In this document: piece after piece, positions 16,326 to 25,117 of the stretch
How the letters are laid out: the number at the start of each line of letters is the position of its first letter
Numbering within the stretch: position 1 is the first letter of the stretch
Assembly: GCA_016788865.1 (NCBI GenBank)
Contig: JAEUSB010000017.1
Location: 62,001-126,000 of the forward strand
From: Leptospirales bacterium
Lineage (GTDB): Bacteria > Spirochaetota > Leptospiria > Leptospirales > Leptonemataceae
Length of the DNA stretch: 64,000 bases
Direction of reading: 5' to 3'
Position numbers and translations under genes: made by a program
Notes under the pieces: generated by a model
Databases searched by the model: none
Told to the model about the DNA's origin: nothing
What the model saw: only the letters and a program-made list of their open reading frames with translations

Positions 16326-17762
16326 ATGTCTGAGACAAAGACAGTGAAGATCAAAATCAACCAGGTTGAATGCGAAGTTCCCGCGGGAGTTTCGGTGATT
16401 CAAGCCTGCCACCAGAATGGTGTGGAAGTGCCCCATTACTGCTATCACCAAGACCTCTCTGTTGCCGGAAACTGCCGGATGTGCCTGGTCAAAGTTAACA
16501 CAGCCCCGCGGCCAGTGATTGCCTGCGCCACTCCTGTCTCAGAGAACATGGAGGTTGATACAATTTCCGATGATGTTGTGAATGCTCGGAAATCTATCAT
16601 GGAATTCTTGCTGATTAATCATCCATTGGACTGCCCCGAGTGCGATCAAGCCGGTGAGTGCAGGCTGCAAGACTATAGTTACGAGTACGGTCGCGATCAC
16701 GGCAGATTTCGCGAAGACAAGAATATTCGCACCAAGTCTACTCTGGGCACTCATGTTAAATACTGGGGCTCACGTTGCATAGTCTGTACGCGTTGCGTTC
16801 GCTTCACGGATGAAGTCAGTGGTACCGGTGAACTAACCGTTGCAATGCGCGGAGACAGAAGTGAAATTACGGTGTTTCCCGGTAAGACACTTGAGAATCC
16901 GTTGTCTCTAAACACGGTAGACGTCTGTCCCGTGGGTGCGCTCGTTTCTGCAGACTTCCTGTATTCTTCCCGTGTCTGGAACATGCATTCCAACCCATCG
17001 ATCTGTCCTGATTGTTCACTGGGTTGCAATTCGCGCGTGGATGCGGATCGCAAGAACAAGATCAAGCGAATTGTACCTCGCCGCAACAATGACGTGAACA
17101 AAGAATGGATGTGTGATCCAGGTCGTCTCAGTTTTCCCTACGTCTATGAAAATCGAGTGAATCTTCCTCTTCGCGGCACCCAGGAAATTCCCTGGGCAGA
17201 TGCTCTTCGTCACGCCTCAGAGGCGCTCGCGGAGAAAGACGTTGCATTCCTTGTGAGTCTGTGGACTTCGCTCGAATCCATGGAGAAAATCAAGGCGCTC
17301 GCGGCTACTAAGAACGCCCGCGTGTTTGGTTTTGGCAATGAAACAGTGCCGGATCAGAAGTTTCCGGGCTTCACAATCTACGGTGACAAGAATCCAAATC
17401 GGGCAGGTTATCTCCAGACGTTTGGCGGGCTGATCGAAGCGGGAGCGCAGGACTTCATCGGCAAGACCGTCTTCGTCTTCGCAAACATTCCAGGATTTGC
17501 TCCCAACCCCGTCCTCAACTCAGCTCTAGCGAGCGCAAAGCGCCTGATTGTCATTGACTTTGCGCGGAGCGCGCTCGCTACAAATCCTAAAACAGAATTG
17601 GTACTTTCTGGTTTGACGCATTTTGAAAAATCCGGTTCCTTTGTGAACAACAAAGGAATTCGTCAAGGGTTCTCAGCTGCAATCGAGCCAGTCGCGTTTG
17701 GTCGGGGAGAAAGTGAAATTCTGGATTCTTTGAGCAAAGCTGCTCCATCGGTACGGGTTTAG
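16326..17762 (+). CDS. nuoG: NADH-quinone oxidoreductase subunit G
   Basis: Encodes 478 residues from the ATG at 16326, where homology begins; an upstream frame to 16242 adds 28 residues of unlikely character. The iron-sulfur wire of complex I is intact: [2Fe-2S] ligands Cys39, Cys50, Cys53, Cys67; N5 ligands His99, Cys103, Cys106, Cys112; N4 ligands Cys151, Cys154, Cys157, Cys201. A further set, Cys227, Cys230, Cys234 and Cys263, matches the off-path N7 cluster found only in some bacteria. The molybdopterin-like C-terminal domain is much shorter than in E. coli (about 908 residues in total there). It heads the nuoGHIJKLMN operon. Confidence 0.96.
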   Translation: MSETKTVKIKINQVECEVPAGVSVIQACHQNGVEVPHYCYHQDLSVAGNCRMCLVKVNTAPRPVIACATPVSENMEVDTISDDVVNARKSIMEFLLINHPLDCPECDQAGECRLQDYSYEYGRDHGRFREDKNIRTKSTLGTHVKYWGSRCIVCTRCVRFTDEVSGTGELTVAMRGDRSEITVFPGKTLENPLSLNTVDVCPVGALVSADFLYSSRVWNMHSNPSICPDCSLGCNSRVDADRKNKIKRIVPRRNNDVNKEWMCDPGRLSFPYVYENRVNLPLRGTQEIPWADALRHASEALAEKDVAFLVSLWTSLESMEKIKALAATKNARVFGFGNETVPDQKFPGFTIYGDKNPNRAGYLQTFGGLIEAGAQDFIGKTVFVFANIPGFAPNPVLNSALASAKRLIVIDFARSALATNPKTELVLSGLTHFEKSGSFVNNKGIRQGFSAAIEPVAFGRGESEILDSLSKAAPSVRV

Positions 17763-17789
17763 CCTGCATGAGAGAGCGCGAATAGTCAT

Positions 17790-18818
17790 ATGGAAGATCT
17801 GATAATTGTTTCGATCAAATGCGTTGCGGCTATTGCACTGGTACTGGGTGCAGTACCGCACATGATATGGATGGAGCGGAAGGTAAGCGCTGATTTTCAA
17901 CTGCGCATTGGCCCAAACCGAATGGGGCCTGCGGGCCTGTTTCAATTGCCCATTGACGCTGTGAAGCTCTTCTTCAAAGAAGCGTTCGCACCTCGCGGTG
18001 TGGATACCTTCATGTACCTGGTTGCACCGGTGGCCGCCTTCATTCCGGGTCTTTTGACCTTTGCTGTTATTCCCGTGGGGGAAGTTACCCTGGCCGAGGG
18101 AAGTTTCAGGCTTGCCGTTGCGGATCTGGAACTGGGCATCATAACAATTCTGGCAATCTCTTCGCTAACGTCATACGGCATTGCCTATGCCGGTTGGTCC
18201 TCCGGGAATCAGTTTTCTCTCCTTGGCGGTGTCAGATCATGCGCGCAATTGATCAGCTATGAAATTGTCCTCGGGCTGTCTGTGCTGTCCGTTATCATGA
18301 TGATGGGGACACTGAATTTAACTGAAATTGTACATGCGCAGAACCAACTCAAGTTTGGATGGCTGCCGGCATGGAACATCGTCCTTTTGCCGCTGACATT
18401 CATTCTATTCCTGATCGCAGCGTTTGCTGAAACCAATCGCGCTCCTTTTGATTTGCCAGAGGCGGAGCAGGAGCTTGTGGGCGGCTATCACACAGAATAT
18501 ACCGGGCTTCGCTACGCCTGGTTCATGTTTGGTGAGTACGCCGGTATGTTTACCATGTCATCGCTGATTACAATTCTATTTCTTGGTGGATGGACTTTGC
18601 CTGGACTAACATTGCCAAATGGAATCATTGGCGGCCTGCTCTCATTCGGGATCTTCATTGTCAAAGTAGTGGCCATGATTTTCTTTTTCATGTGGGTTCG
18701 CTGGACTTTGCCCCGTCTCCGGTGGGACCAATTGATGCGTTTCGGTTGGAAACGCCTTATTCCCCTGGGCCTTCTGAATCTACTTATTACCGCTGCGCTC
18801 GTTATGCTCTGGATATGA
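17790..18818 (+). CDS. nuoH: NADH-quinone oxidoreductase subunit H
   Basis: Encodes 342 residues, the usual NuoH length, with about eight membrane helices. This subunit forms the quinone-access tunnel where the hydrophilic arm meets the membrane. Family motifs seen are Glu-Arg-Lys near residue 30, Arg-Ile-Gly-Pro-Asn-Arg near 39-44, and Ala-Glu-Thr-Asn-Arg-Ala-Pro-Phe-Asp-Leu-Pro-Glu-Ala-Glu in the conserved acidic loop. The gene starts 27 bases after nuoG. Confidence 0.97.
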   Translation: MEDLIIVSIKCVAAIALVLGAVPHMIWMERKVSADFQLRIGPNRMGPAGLFQLPIDAVKLFFKEAFAPRGVDTFMYLVAPVAAFIPGLLTFAVIPVGEVTLAEGSFRLAVADLELGIITILAISSLTSYGIAYAGWSSGNQFSLLGGVRSCAQLISYEIVLGLSVLSVIMMMGTLNLTEIVHAQNQLKFGWLPAWNIVLLPLTFILFLIAAFAETNRAPFDLPEAEQELVGGYHTEYTGLRYAWFMFGEYAGMFTMSSLITILFLGGWTLPGLTLPNGIIGGLLSFGIFIVKVVAMIFFFMWVRWTLPRLRWDQLMRFGWKRLIPLGLLNLLITAALVMLWI

Positions 18819-18828
18819 TGGAACAAAA

Positions 18829-19347
18829 ATGAAATCGGCACCCTACGCTACTACACTTGGCTCGATCAAGGCACTGATTCAGGGGCTTTACGTTTCAATG
18901 GGCCAATTCCTGAGGAAACCCGTAACAATTCAATATCCAGAAGTTCAGGGGCCAATCGATCCCCGTTTTCGTGGGGAGCACGCACTGACCAAAGACGAGC
19001 ACGGGCACATGAAATGTGTAGCCTGTTACATGTGCGCAACCGCATGTCCCGCTGAATGTATTCACATTGAAGCCCAGCCAGCTCCGGAAGGAAAAGGATG
19101 GGAAGGTCGCGACAAAATTCCACGTAGCTTCGACATCGATATGTTGCGGTGCATCTACTGCGGCTTCTGCGTGGAAGCTTGCCCAAAAGATGCAATCATG
19201 ATGACCAACAAGATTCCTGTTGTGCACGATAATAGAAAGGATTTCATCTACGGAATCGACAAGCTGCTCGGTCATTATGACGAGTTTGGTCGTGAGTTGC
19301 ACAAGCAACAACTGCGCGAGCGCGAGGCCATTCATGAGCGGCACTGA
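18829..19347 (+). CDS. nuoI: NADH-quinone oxidoreductase subunit I
   Basis: Encodes 172 residues. This ferredoxin-like subunit holds clusters N6a and N6b that carry electrons to N2. Two Cys motifs are complete: Cys-Val-Ala-Cys-Tyr-Met-Cys-Ala-Thr-Ala-Cys-Pro (near 64-75) and Cys-Ile-Tyr-Cys-Gly-Phe-Cys-Val-Glu-Ala-Cys-Pro (near 107-118). The Met start at 18829 is 10 bases after nuoH, and the end overlaps the preferred nuoJ start. Confidence 0.97.
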   Translation: MKSAPYATTLGSIKALIQGLYVSMGQFLRKPVTIQYPEVQGPIDPRFRGEHALTKDEHGHMKCVACYMCATACPAECIHIEAQPAPEGKGWEGRDKIPRSFDIDMLRCIYCGFCVEACPKDAIMMTNKIPVVHDNRKDFIYGIDKLLGHYDEFGRELHKQQLREREAIHERH

Positions 19348-19876
19348 TATGGCGTTCCTTGTGACAGCATTCCTGCTGGTCTCCAGTTCGGTATTTGTCG
19401 TAGTAGTACGCAACCCGGTTCGCGCAACTTTCTTGTTGATCATGTCCTTTTTACCCACCACGGCCATCTACTTCTTCCTGCATGCGCCCTTCGTTGGAAT
19501 TCTGCAGATTCTGGTCTACGCGGGGGCGATTCTGATTTTGTTTACGTTTGTCGTAATGATGGTGAACCCTTCTCCCGGTGACGGTGATTCAGATGGAAGA
19601 AAGACCGGGCGTAGTAAGCTGATTGCCTTGCTTGTTGTGCTGCTGCTAGGGGGCGTGATGCTTCCCGTATTCTTGACGACGAGTTTTGTGGGGGATCTCG
19701 ATGTGCGGCGGGATTTTGGTGGCCTCAAATCCATCGGCCAGATGCTTTTCGCCGATCCACGGAACAATCCGTATATCCTTTCATTTGAACTCCTTTCATT
19801 CCTGGTCCTGGCCGGGATAGTCGCAGCGGTGAGCCTGGCGCGCGTTAGAAATCCCGAGAAAAAGAAACTGAATTGA
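19334..19876 (+). CDS. nuoJ: NADH-quinone oxidoreductase subunit J
   Basis: Encodes 180 residues with five membrane helices. The family signature Leu-Val-Tyr-Ala-Gly-Ala-Ile-Leu-Ile-Leu-Phe, containing the pi-bulge helix of the E-channel region, lies near residues 60-70. I favour the ATG at 19334, which overlaps nuoI by 14 bases and has GAGG seven bases before it. An ATG at 19349 just after the nuoI stop would shorten the protein by five residues. The C-terminal half is charged in the loop (Asp-Gly-Asp-Ser-Asp-Gly-Arg-Lys). Confidence 0.94.
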   Translation: MSGTDMAFLVTAFLLVSSSVFVVVVRNPVRATFLLIMSFLPTTAIYFFLHAPFVGILQILVYAGAILILFTFVVMMVNPSPGDGDSDGRKTGRSKLIALLVVLLLGGVMLPVFLTTSFVGDLDVRRDFGGLKSIGQMLFADPRNNPYILSFELLSFLVLAGIVAAVSLARVRNPEKKKLN

Positions 19877-19907
19877 CCCATTCAGTGAAGCTTTAAAATA
19901 ATTCAGA

Positions 19908-20240
19908 ATGGCGGTTTTCTCGCTTCAATCCTGCCTCATCCTCTCCGCCATTCTGATCTTGATTGGCTGCTACGGACTCATCATGCGGCGCAGCTTGCTC
20001 TTGATATTTCTGTCCGTAGAGATTGTCTTGAATGGGGCACACATTGCCATTGTTGCTTTCAATTACTTCCGTTGGTCTGGCGTCGAGGCCGGCCATTACC
20101 TGTACATGATATCTATTGGAATTGCAGCAGTCGAGGCTGCGGTCGGTCTATCTATGATTATCGTGATCTTCAAGAACTACGGGACAATCCTCGCTGATAG
20201 TTTCACCAGTCTTCGTGCGAGCGATAAGGAAAAATCGTGA
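19908..20240 (+). CDS. nuoK: NADH-quinone oxidoreductase subunit K
   Basis: Encodes 110 residues with three membrane helices, as expected of NuoK. The conserved membrane Glu residues used in proton transfer are visible in Leu-Ser-Val-Glu-Ile-Val-Leu-Asn (helix 2) and Val-Glu-Ala-Ala-Val-Gly-Leu (helix 3). Its stop overlaps the GTG start of nuoL by four bases. Confidence 0.95.
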   Translation: MAVFSLQSCLILSAILILIGCYGLIMRRSLLLIFLSVEIVLNGAHIAIVAFNYFRWSGVEAGHYLYMISIGIAAVEAAVGLSMIIVIFKNYGTILADSFTSLRASDKEKS

Positions 20241-22138
20241 ACTGGGGTTTGCTGCTTATCCCTGTACTCCCGGCTATCGGGGCCGCTCTGATTGCTCTTG
20301 GCGGGAGGCGCCTGGGTCTTCTGGGTTCGTCTCTAATTGCAATTCTTGCCACTGCCATATCGCTTGCCCTGGCCGTGATGATCGGATTTCAGGGTGTAAT
20401 TGCGGGTAACGTTCAAACCGCCGGTCACGTGGAGTCGGCAGTCTTTCAGAATTTCAGTTTTATCTCGTTTGGAAATGATTGGCAAGCGGCTGCAGGTTTT
20501 CGTATGGACCTGCTTTCGGGCATGATGACGTTATTGGTAACGTTATTCGGCTTTTTGATCCTTTTGTTTTCCTATGATTACATGAAAGAGGACCCGGATC
20601 CTGTTCGCTACTTTGCCAGCATTTCCCTTTTCATTTCCGCGATGTTGATACTGGTCCTTTCGGAGAACCTTGTGCTTCTCTTTCTTGGCTGGGAAGGTGT
20701 TGGTCTTTGCAGTTATCTCTTGATTGGCCACTACTGGCGAGAGTCCGGTGTGCCTCTGGCCGCCTACCGAGCTTTCTTTGTGAATCGAGTTGGAGATCTC
20801 TTCTTCATTCTGGGTGTCTTCTTTCTCCTTCGCACCCTCGGGACTGTTTCGTTTGCAGAGATGGCGGAGAAGTTTTCAACAATGTCGGGGGCAATGCTAC
20901 CGGAAACAAAGTCTGATTTGACGTTGGCGTCCTTCTTCTTGCTCGGTGGGGCATTTGGAAAATCCGCCCAGGTGCCTTTGCATGTGTGGTTGCCCGATGC
21001 CATGGCCGGTCCCACTCCCGTGAGCGCACTGATTCATGCTGCTACAATGGTCACGGCTGGCGTATTCCTGGTTGCTCGACTTGACTGGCTGTACACGGCC
21101 ATTCCGGCTGCCCGCGGTTTGCTTTTATGCGCGGGTCTTCTTACCCTTATAGTCGGTGCAGTCCTGGCCTGCTTTCAAAACGATATCAAGAAAGTTCTTG
21201 CGTACTCGACGCTCTCACATCTGGGTCTGATGTTTACAGCATTGGCGGCTGGAGCTTCCTCGGCTGCGCTGTTTCATCTGTTTGGTCACGCTTCGTTCAA
21301 AGCGATTTCATTCCTGGCAGCCGGAAGTATCATTCTCGCTTCGCATCATGAGCAGGATCTAAGAAACCTTCGTGGAAGCCTCAAGCATTTGCCAGTGACC
21401 AGAATTGCACTCTGGATCGGGGCTATCGGTGGTGCGGGTCTCCTTCCGTATGCCTCGGCCGGTTTCTTTTCTAAGGAGGCTGTGCTTCATTCGGTTTCGC
21501 ACGGTTCATTCATGCTCGGCAGTGTCGCCATTTCAGGTTCAATAATCCATTGGATTGTCTTTGCAGTGGAGTTAGTCGGTGTGGTGTACCTATTTCGCAT
21601 GCTGGCCCTGCTTGAGACCGGTAAGTCAGAGCATTCGTATCATGAAAAAGGCATTTTGCTCCGATTGGTTTTGATTTTCCTTTGTCTTGTAGCCATTGCT
21701 TTTGGGGTCTTCTCAGCACCTGGAGTGCCTGGGGTTCAAGGGTTACTTTTCGCAAAGGTTTCACATCTCGAATTGACTGAGGTGTTGATCGCATCCGGGA
21801 GCGCTCTCATTGTGGCGATCGCTGTCTTTGTGCTGTATGGAAAGGATTCAGTGGAGCAGGCAACGGAGCGCGCCGCGGCCGCTGGACCCCTTGCAAAGCT
21901 GTTCTATTTCGATGCAATCTACAATGCGCTTCTGTTGAAGCCCCTAAATTTCATCGGGATGAAAACGAGCGCGTGGTTAGAGAATCCAGTTTTCGCAGGA
22001 ATCATACGCACAGGTGGTCGCTTTGGAGACCGCCTTGGTGCGCGCTTTTCGAGAATACAGACGGGTCTAATCAACGATTATGCAATAGGCATCCTGGTCT
22101 CGGGTGCAATTTTGATTTTGTTCGCACTGATGGCATGA
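20237..22138 (+). CDS. nuoL: NADH-quinone oxidoreductase subunit L
   Basis: Encodes 633 residues, a large antiporter-like proton-pumping subunit with about 16 helices and the long C-terminal amphipathic helix. Visible motifs are Leu-Phe-Leu-Gly-Trp-Glu-Gly-Val-Gly-Leu-Cys-Ser-Tyr-Leu-Leu-Ile (helix 5, with the key Glu) and Leu-His-Val-Trp-Leu-Pro-Asp-Ala-Met-Ala-Gly-Pro-Thr-Pro-Val-Ser-Ala-Leu (helix 7 region). The start is GTG, with AAGGA upstream and GTGA overlap with nuoK. Confidence 0.97.
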   Translation: MNWGLLLIPVLPAIGAALIALGGRRLGLLGSSLIAILATAISLALAVMIGFQGVIAGNVQTAGHVESAVFQNFSFISFGNDWQAAAGFRMDLLSGMMTLLVTLFGFLILLFSYDYMKEDPDPVRYFASISLFISAMLILVLSENLVLLFLGWEGVGLCSYLLIGHYWRESGVPLAAYRAFFVNRVGDLFFILGVFFLLRTLGTVSFAEMAEKFSTMSGAMLPETKSDLTLASFFLLGGAFGKSAQVPLHVWLPDAMAGPTPVSALIHAATMVTAGVFLVARLDWLYTAIPAARGLLLCAGLLTLIVGAVLACFQNDIKKVLAYSTLSHLGLMFTALAAGASSAALFHLFGHASFKAISFLAAGSIILASHHEQDLRNLRGSLKHLPVTRIALWIGAIGGAGLLPYASAGFFSKEAVLHSVSHGSFMLGSVAISGSIIHWIVFAVELVGVVYLFRMLALLETGKSEHSYHEKGILLRLVLIFLCLVAIAFGVFSAPGVPGVQGLLFAKVSHLELTEVLIASGSALIVAIAVFVLYGKDSVEQATERAAAAGPLAKLFYFDAIYNALLLKPLNFIGMKTSAWLENPVFAGIIRTGGRFGDRLGARFSRIQTGLINDYAIGILVSGAILILFALMA

Positions 22139-22139
22139 C

Positions 22140-23621
22140 ATGGAACTAGTTTTTATCCTCGCCTATCCGATTCTCGCTGCGGTGCTTGTGGCGATACGCC
22201 CCAATCCCAGGTTGTTCGCAGCTTCACTTATTGTGTTTGGCCTTGGAGTCACTGCTTCCGCTTTGCATGCACTTGTGGGTGCAGTGGGGTCTGCCGCAGG
22301 ACTCCCCGGATCGTCGGAAGTCTCAACGCGCCTTTCCGGCCATTTGAATCTTCCTGCGCTTTCTGTTTGGGGAGATTTTGCCGTTGCCCCCGCATTCTAT
22401 CTGACGGCGCTGAACGCGCCCATGATCCTGCTTCTTGGCCTGGCGATTTTGTTTGTTTCCCTGCTCCTGCATTCACACCATTCCAATCAACCTGGCTACA
22501 TGGTATCCGCCTGGGTTTTTATCCTCGGGCTTTCTGGAACCTTTGTTTCGGATTCGCTGGTTCTGTTCTATGTATTCTTCGAACTCTCATTGATAGGAAT
22601 ATATTTCTGGATCGGGCTATTTGGTCAGAGTGATGCCAATGGGAAGAAACCAGCACTGACTCGATTTTTTCTTTTTACTCTGGTAGGAAGTCTTGCAATG
22701 CTCATCTCGATTGCAGCTCTTTCTTCGGGTGGTAAAGACGTTCGCTGGAGCGATCTGGCCGGGGTAATTGGGCAGTTCTCAGCAACTGCACGCTCCTGGA
22801 TATTCCTTGGATTCTTACTGGCTTTCGCGATCAAGCTACCGTTATTCGGCCTTCATGGATGGCTCCGGGATACTTACAGTATTGCTCCACCGGTTGCACG
22901 GGCTCTGTTATCCGGCGTAATGTCCAAGCTCGGGGCGTTTGGTCTCTTGCTCCTGGCCGTGAATTTTGGATCAGAGTTCAGATCGCATGCCAACTTCCTG
23001 ACCTTCCTTTTTACCGCCGGCGTTTTGTATGGGGCGCTTGTTAGCCTGGCACAGAAACGATTTCTGGACGTTATCATCTTCGCTTCGCTGTCACATTTGA
23101 ACTTGATTGGTCTGGGTTTGGCGACAACCGTAGGGCAGGGTAGTGATTCAAGCGTTGTGGCTGCTTGCAGTTTGCAGATGCTCAACCATGGGCTGATCAT
23201 GGCTGCAATTCTGGTCTTTGATGCTCGTTTGAAAAGTCCGGATGAGTCACGGACTGGCCTTCGCGAAAAATCGCGTCTGTTAGCCGCATTTCTGTTGGTG
23301 TCGTTGTTTGCCGCGGTGAGCCTGCCCGGATTGAGCAGTTTTCCGGCAGAACTAATCATTCTCTACTCAACTTTCCGCTGGTCTTTTGTTGCCGTGTTTG
23401 TTGCGGCTCTGGGCCTTTTGATTTCTGCTGGCGCGGTCATTCGCAGCTACCACAGAATTTTTCTAGGTCAGCATTCCGGTTACACGGAGGCAACAGCGGA
23501 ACTCACGCCGCTCGAGACTCTGCCCCCCCTGGTTTTTGCATTGGTCTGGATTGTCCTTGGACTTGCTCCACAACTAATTCTTAGTCCCATAGTACGTGCA
23601 CTTGGTCAGGTGAGTCCATGA
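22140..23621 (+). CDS. nuoM: NADH-quinone oxidoreductase subunit M
   Basis: Encodes 493 residues of the second antiporter-like subunit. The conserved Phe-Phe-Glu-Leu-Ser-Leu-Ile (key Glu of helix 5), Lys-Leu-Pro-Leu-Phe-Gly-Leu-His-Gly-Trp-Leu (Lys and His of helix 7) and Met-Leu-Asn-His-Gly-Leu motifs are present. The His-Gly-Trp-Leu-Arg-Asp-Thr sequence departs from the usual His-x-Trp-Leu-Pro-Asp-Ala at the helix break, a small difference from typical NuoM. It starts two bases after nuoL and overlaps nuoN by four bases. Confidence 0.95.
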   Translation: MELVFILAYPILAAVLVAIRPNPRLFAASLIVFGLGVTASALHALVGAVGSAAGLPGSSEVSTRLSGHLNLPALSVWGDFAVAPAFYLTALNAPMILLLGLAILFVSLLLHSHHSNQPGYMVSAWVFILGLSGTFVSDSLVLFYVFFELSLIGIYFWIGLFGQSDANGKKPALTRFFLFTLVGSLAMLISIAALSSGGKDVRWSDLAGVIGQFSATARSWIFLGFLLAFAIKLPLFGLHGWLRDTYSIAPPVARALLSGVMSKLGAFGLLLLAVNFGSEFRSHANFLTFLFTAGVLYGALVSLAQKRFLDVIIFASLSHLNLIGLGLATTVGQGSDSSVVAACSLQMLNHGLIMAAILVFDARLKSPDESRTGLREKSRLLAAFLLVSLFAAVSLPGLSSFPAELIILYSTFRWSFVAVFVAALGLLISAGAVIRSYHRIFLGQHSGYTEATAELTPLETLPPLVFALVWIVLGLAPQLILSPIVRALGQVSP

Positions 23622-25036
23622 ACGAGTATTTGATTTCGCAGCTACCCCTGATTACCGCCATTTTCGCGGTACTGATTGTGGCTCCCTCCAATGCTTCGTG
23701 GCGGAACGTCGTCACTCTTGTTCTCTCTGTTGCGGGCGTGATTGGGACTCTGGTGCTCGTATTCTTTCTTCCGGCTGGAGGTAAGTTTTTTGGTGGGGCC
23801 ATTGCGATTACCGTGGCTGGAAAGGTTCTTGCAGTTGCGACCTTGTTCCTGGTTGCTCTTGCACTAATCCTCACTGAGGGATACCTTTCCAAGATTCATG
23901 TGCCAATTCCGGAATGGCGCCTGACGGTATTGTTTATTGCTCAGGGTGGCGTGACCCTGTGTCTTGCAGACGATCTGGCTACGCTGTTCGTTGCTTTTGA
24001 GCTGTTATCAATTCCATCCTACGCGCTCGTAGGGTTTTCGCGCGGTGACGGCCGTTCTAACGAGGCGGGAATCAAGTATCTTGTGCTTGGTATCCTGGGC
24101 AGCGCCTTCTTGCTTCTAGGGATCGCTTTTCTTTACGGGGCTTCCGGGCAAATCGCACTCTCCGGTATCCGAGAGGATCTGGCCGCAGGTCTCGTGGCCT
24201 CCGTGAGAGACTCAGGCATCCGCGCGGAAATGGACTTTTATCGGATTGCCCTTGGCGCTATTCTTATAGCATTCTTCTTTAAAACGGCCGTTGCACCATT
24301 TCATGCGTGGCTACTCGACGTGTACGAAGGAGCCAGCTATGCTGCAATAAGTGTAGTAGGCGTGGTTGCCAAAGTTGCAGTCTTTGCGGCACTGTATCGG
24401 GTTCTTCACACCGCTTTTGAGCCCTTACGAGACACCTGGTCTTCCTTGCTGGCCATTGCCGCAGTAGTGTCCTTTGTCATGGGCGGCCTGCAGGGCGTAA
24501 GGCAAACCGGTATCAAGCGCATCCTGGCCTGCTCATCGGTACTCAACGCCGGATTCATTCTCCTGGCTATGACCGGTGAGTCAGCGCAATTTACATTCTA
24601 TCTCATTGCTTACTCTCTTGCAACGTTAGGCGCTATTGCGCTGCTGATTAATTTTGGAACCAGATCGGCTGATGTGGATTCTGTCGATGATCTGGGCGGG
24701 CTTGGGCAGTCGCATCCTGTGGCTGCGCTGAGTCTTACAGTTTTGCTGATGAGTTCTGCCGGTGTCCCTCTAACCGCCGGCTTCGTGGGCAAGTTCGGTG
24801 TTTTGTATTCGGTCTTTCAAATTCCCGAGAGTCTGGCCCTGGTAGCCGCCATCATAGGGGTGTTTGCCTCTGTCCCCGCGTTCTATTTCTATTTCCGGCT
24901 AGTTAGAGCCATGTGGTTTGAAACTGGCACAACGATTGTCCGCGAGCCACGGTTAAACTACAAAGTTGTAGGTCTGTTCCTGGCTATTCTGCTTGTTGCC
25001 ACAGGAATTGTTCCGAGTTTGCTTACCTGGCAATAG
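23618..25036 (+). CDS. nuoN: NADH-quinone oxidoreductase subunit N
   Basis: Encodes 472 residues of the third antiporter-like subunit. Motifs include Val-Ala-Phe-Glu-Leu-Leu-Ser-Ile-Pro-Ser-Tyr-Ala-Leu-Val (helix 5 with the key Glu), Ala-Pro-Phe-His-Ala-Trp-Leu-Leu-Asp-Val-Tyr-Glu-Gly-Ala and Gly-Val-Pro-Leu-Thr-Ala-Gly-Phe-Val-Gly-Lys-Phe, all diagnostic for NuoN. It ends the nuoGHIJKLMN run; 81 bases separate it from sufB. Confidence 0.96.
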   Translation: MNEYLISQLPLITAIFAVLIVAPSNASWRNVVTLVLSVAGVIGTLVLVFFLPAGGKFFGGAIAITVAGKVLAVATLFLVALALILTEGYLSKIHVPIPEWRLTVLFIAQGGVTLCLADDLATLFVAFELLSIPSYALVGFSRGDGRSNEAGIKYLVLGILGSAFLLLGIAFLYGASGQIALSGIREDLAAGLVASVRDSGIRAEMDFYRIALGAILIAFFFKTAVAPFHAWLLDVYEGASYAAISVVGVVAKVAVFAALYRVLHTAFEPLRDTWSSLLAIAAVVSFVMGGLQGVRQTGIKRILACSSVLNAGFILLAMTGESAQFTFYLIAYSLATLGAIALLINFGTRSADVDSVDDLGGLGQSHPVAALSLTVLLMSSAGVPLTAGFVGKFGVLYSVFQIPESLALVAAIIGVFASVPAFYFYFRLVRAMWFETGTTIVREPRLNYKVVGLFLAILLVATGIVPSLLTWQ

Positions 25037-25117
25037 GCCTCAAAGCTTCCTACCTGCCAGGCTACCACTAAAAAAAGACTTTGTTTCGGGCCTTTCTCCC
25101 GATTTACTGTCCATACG

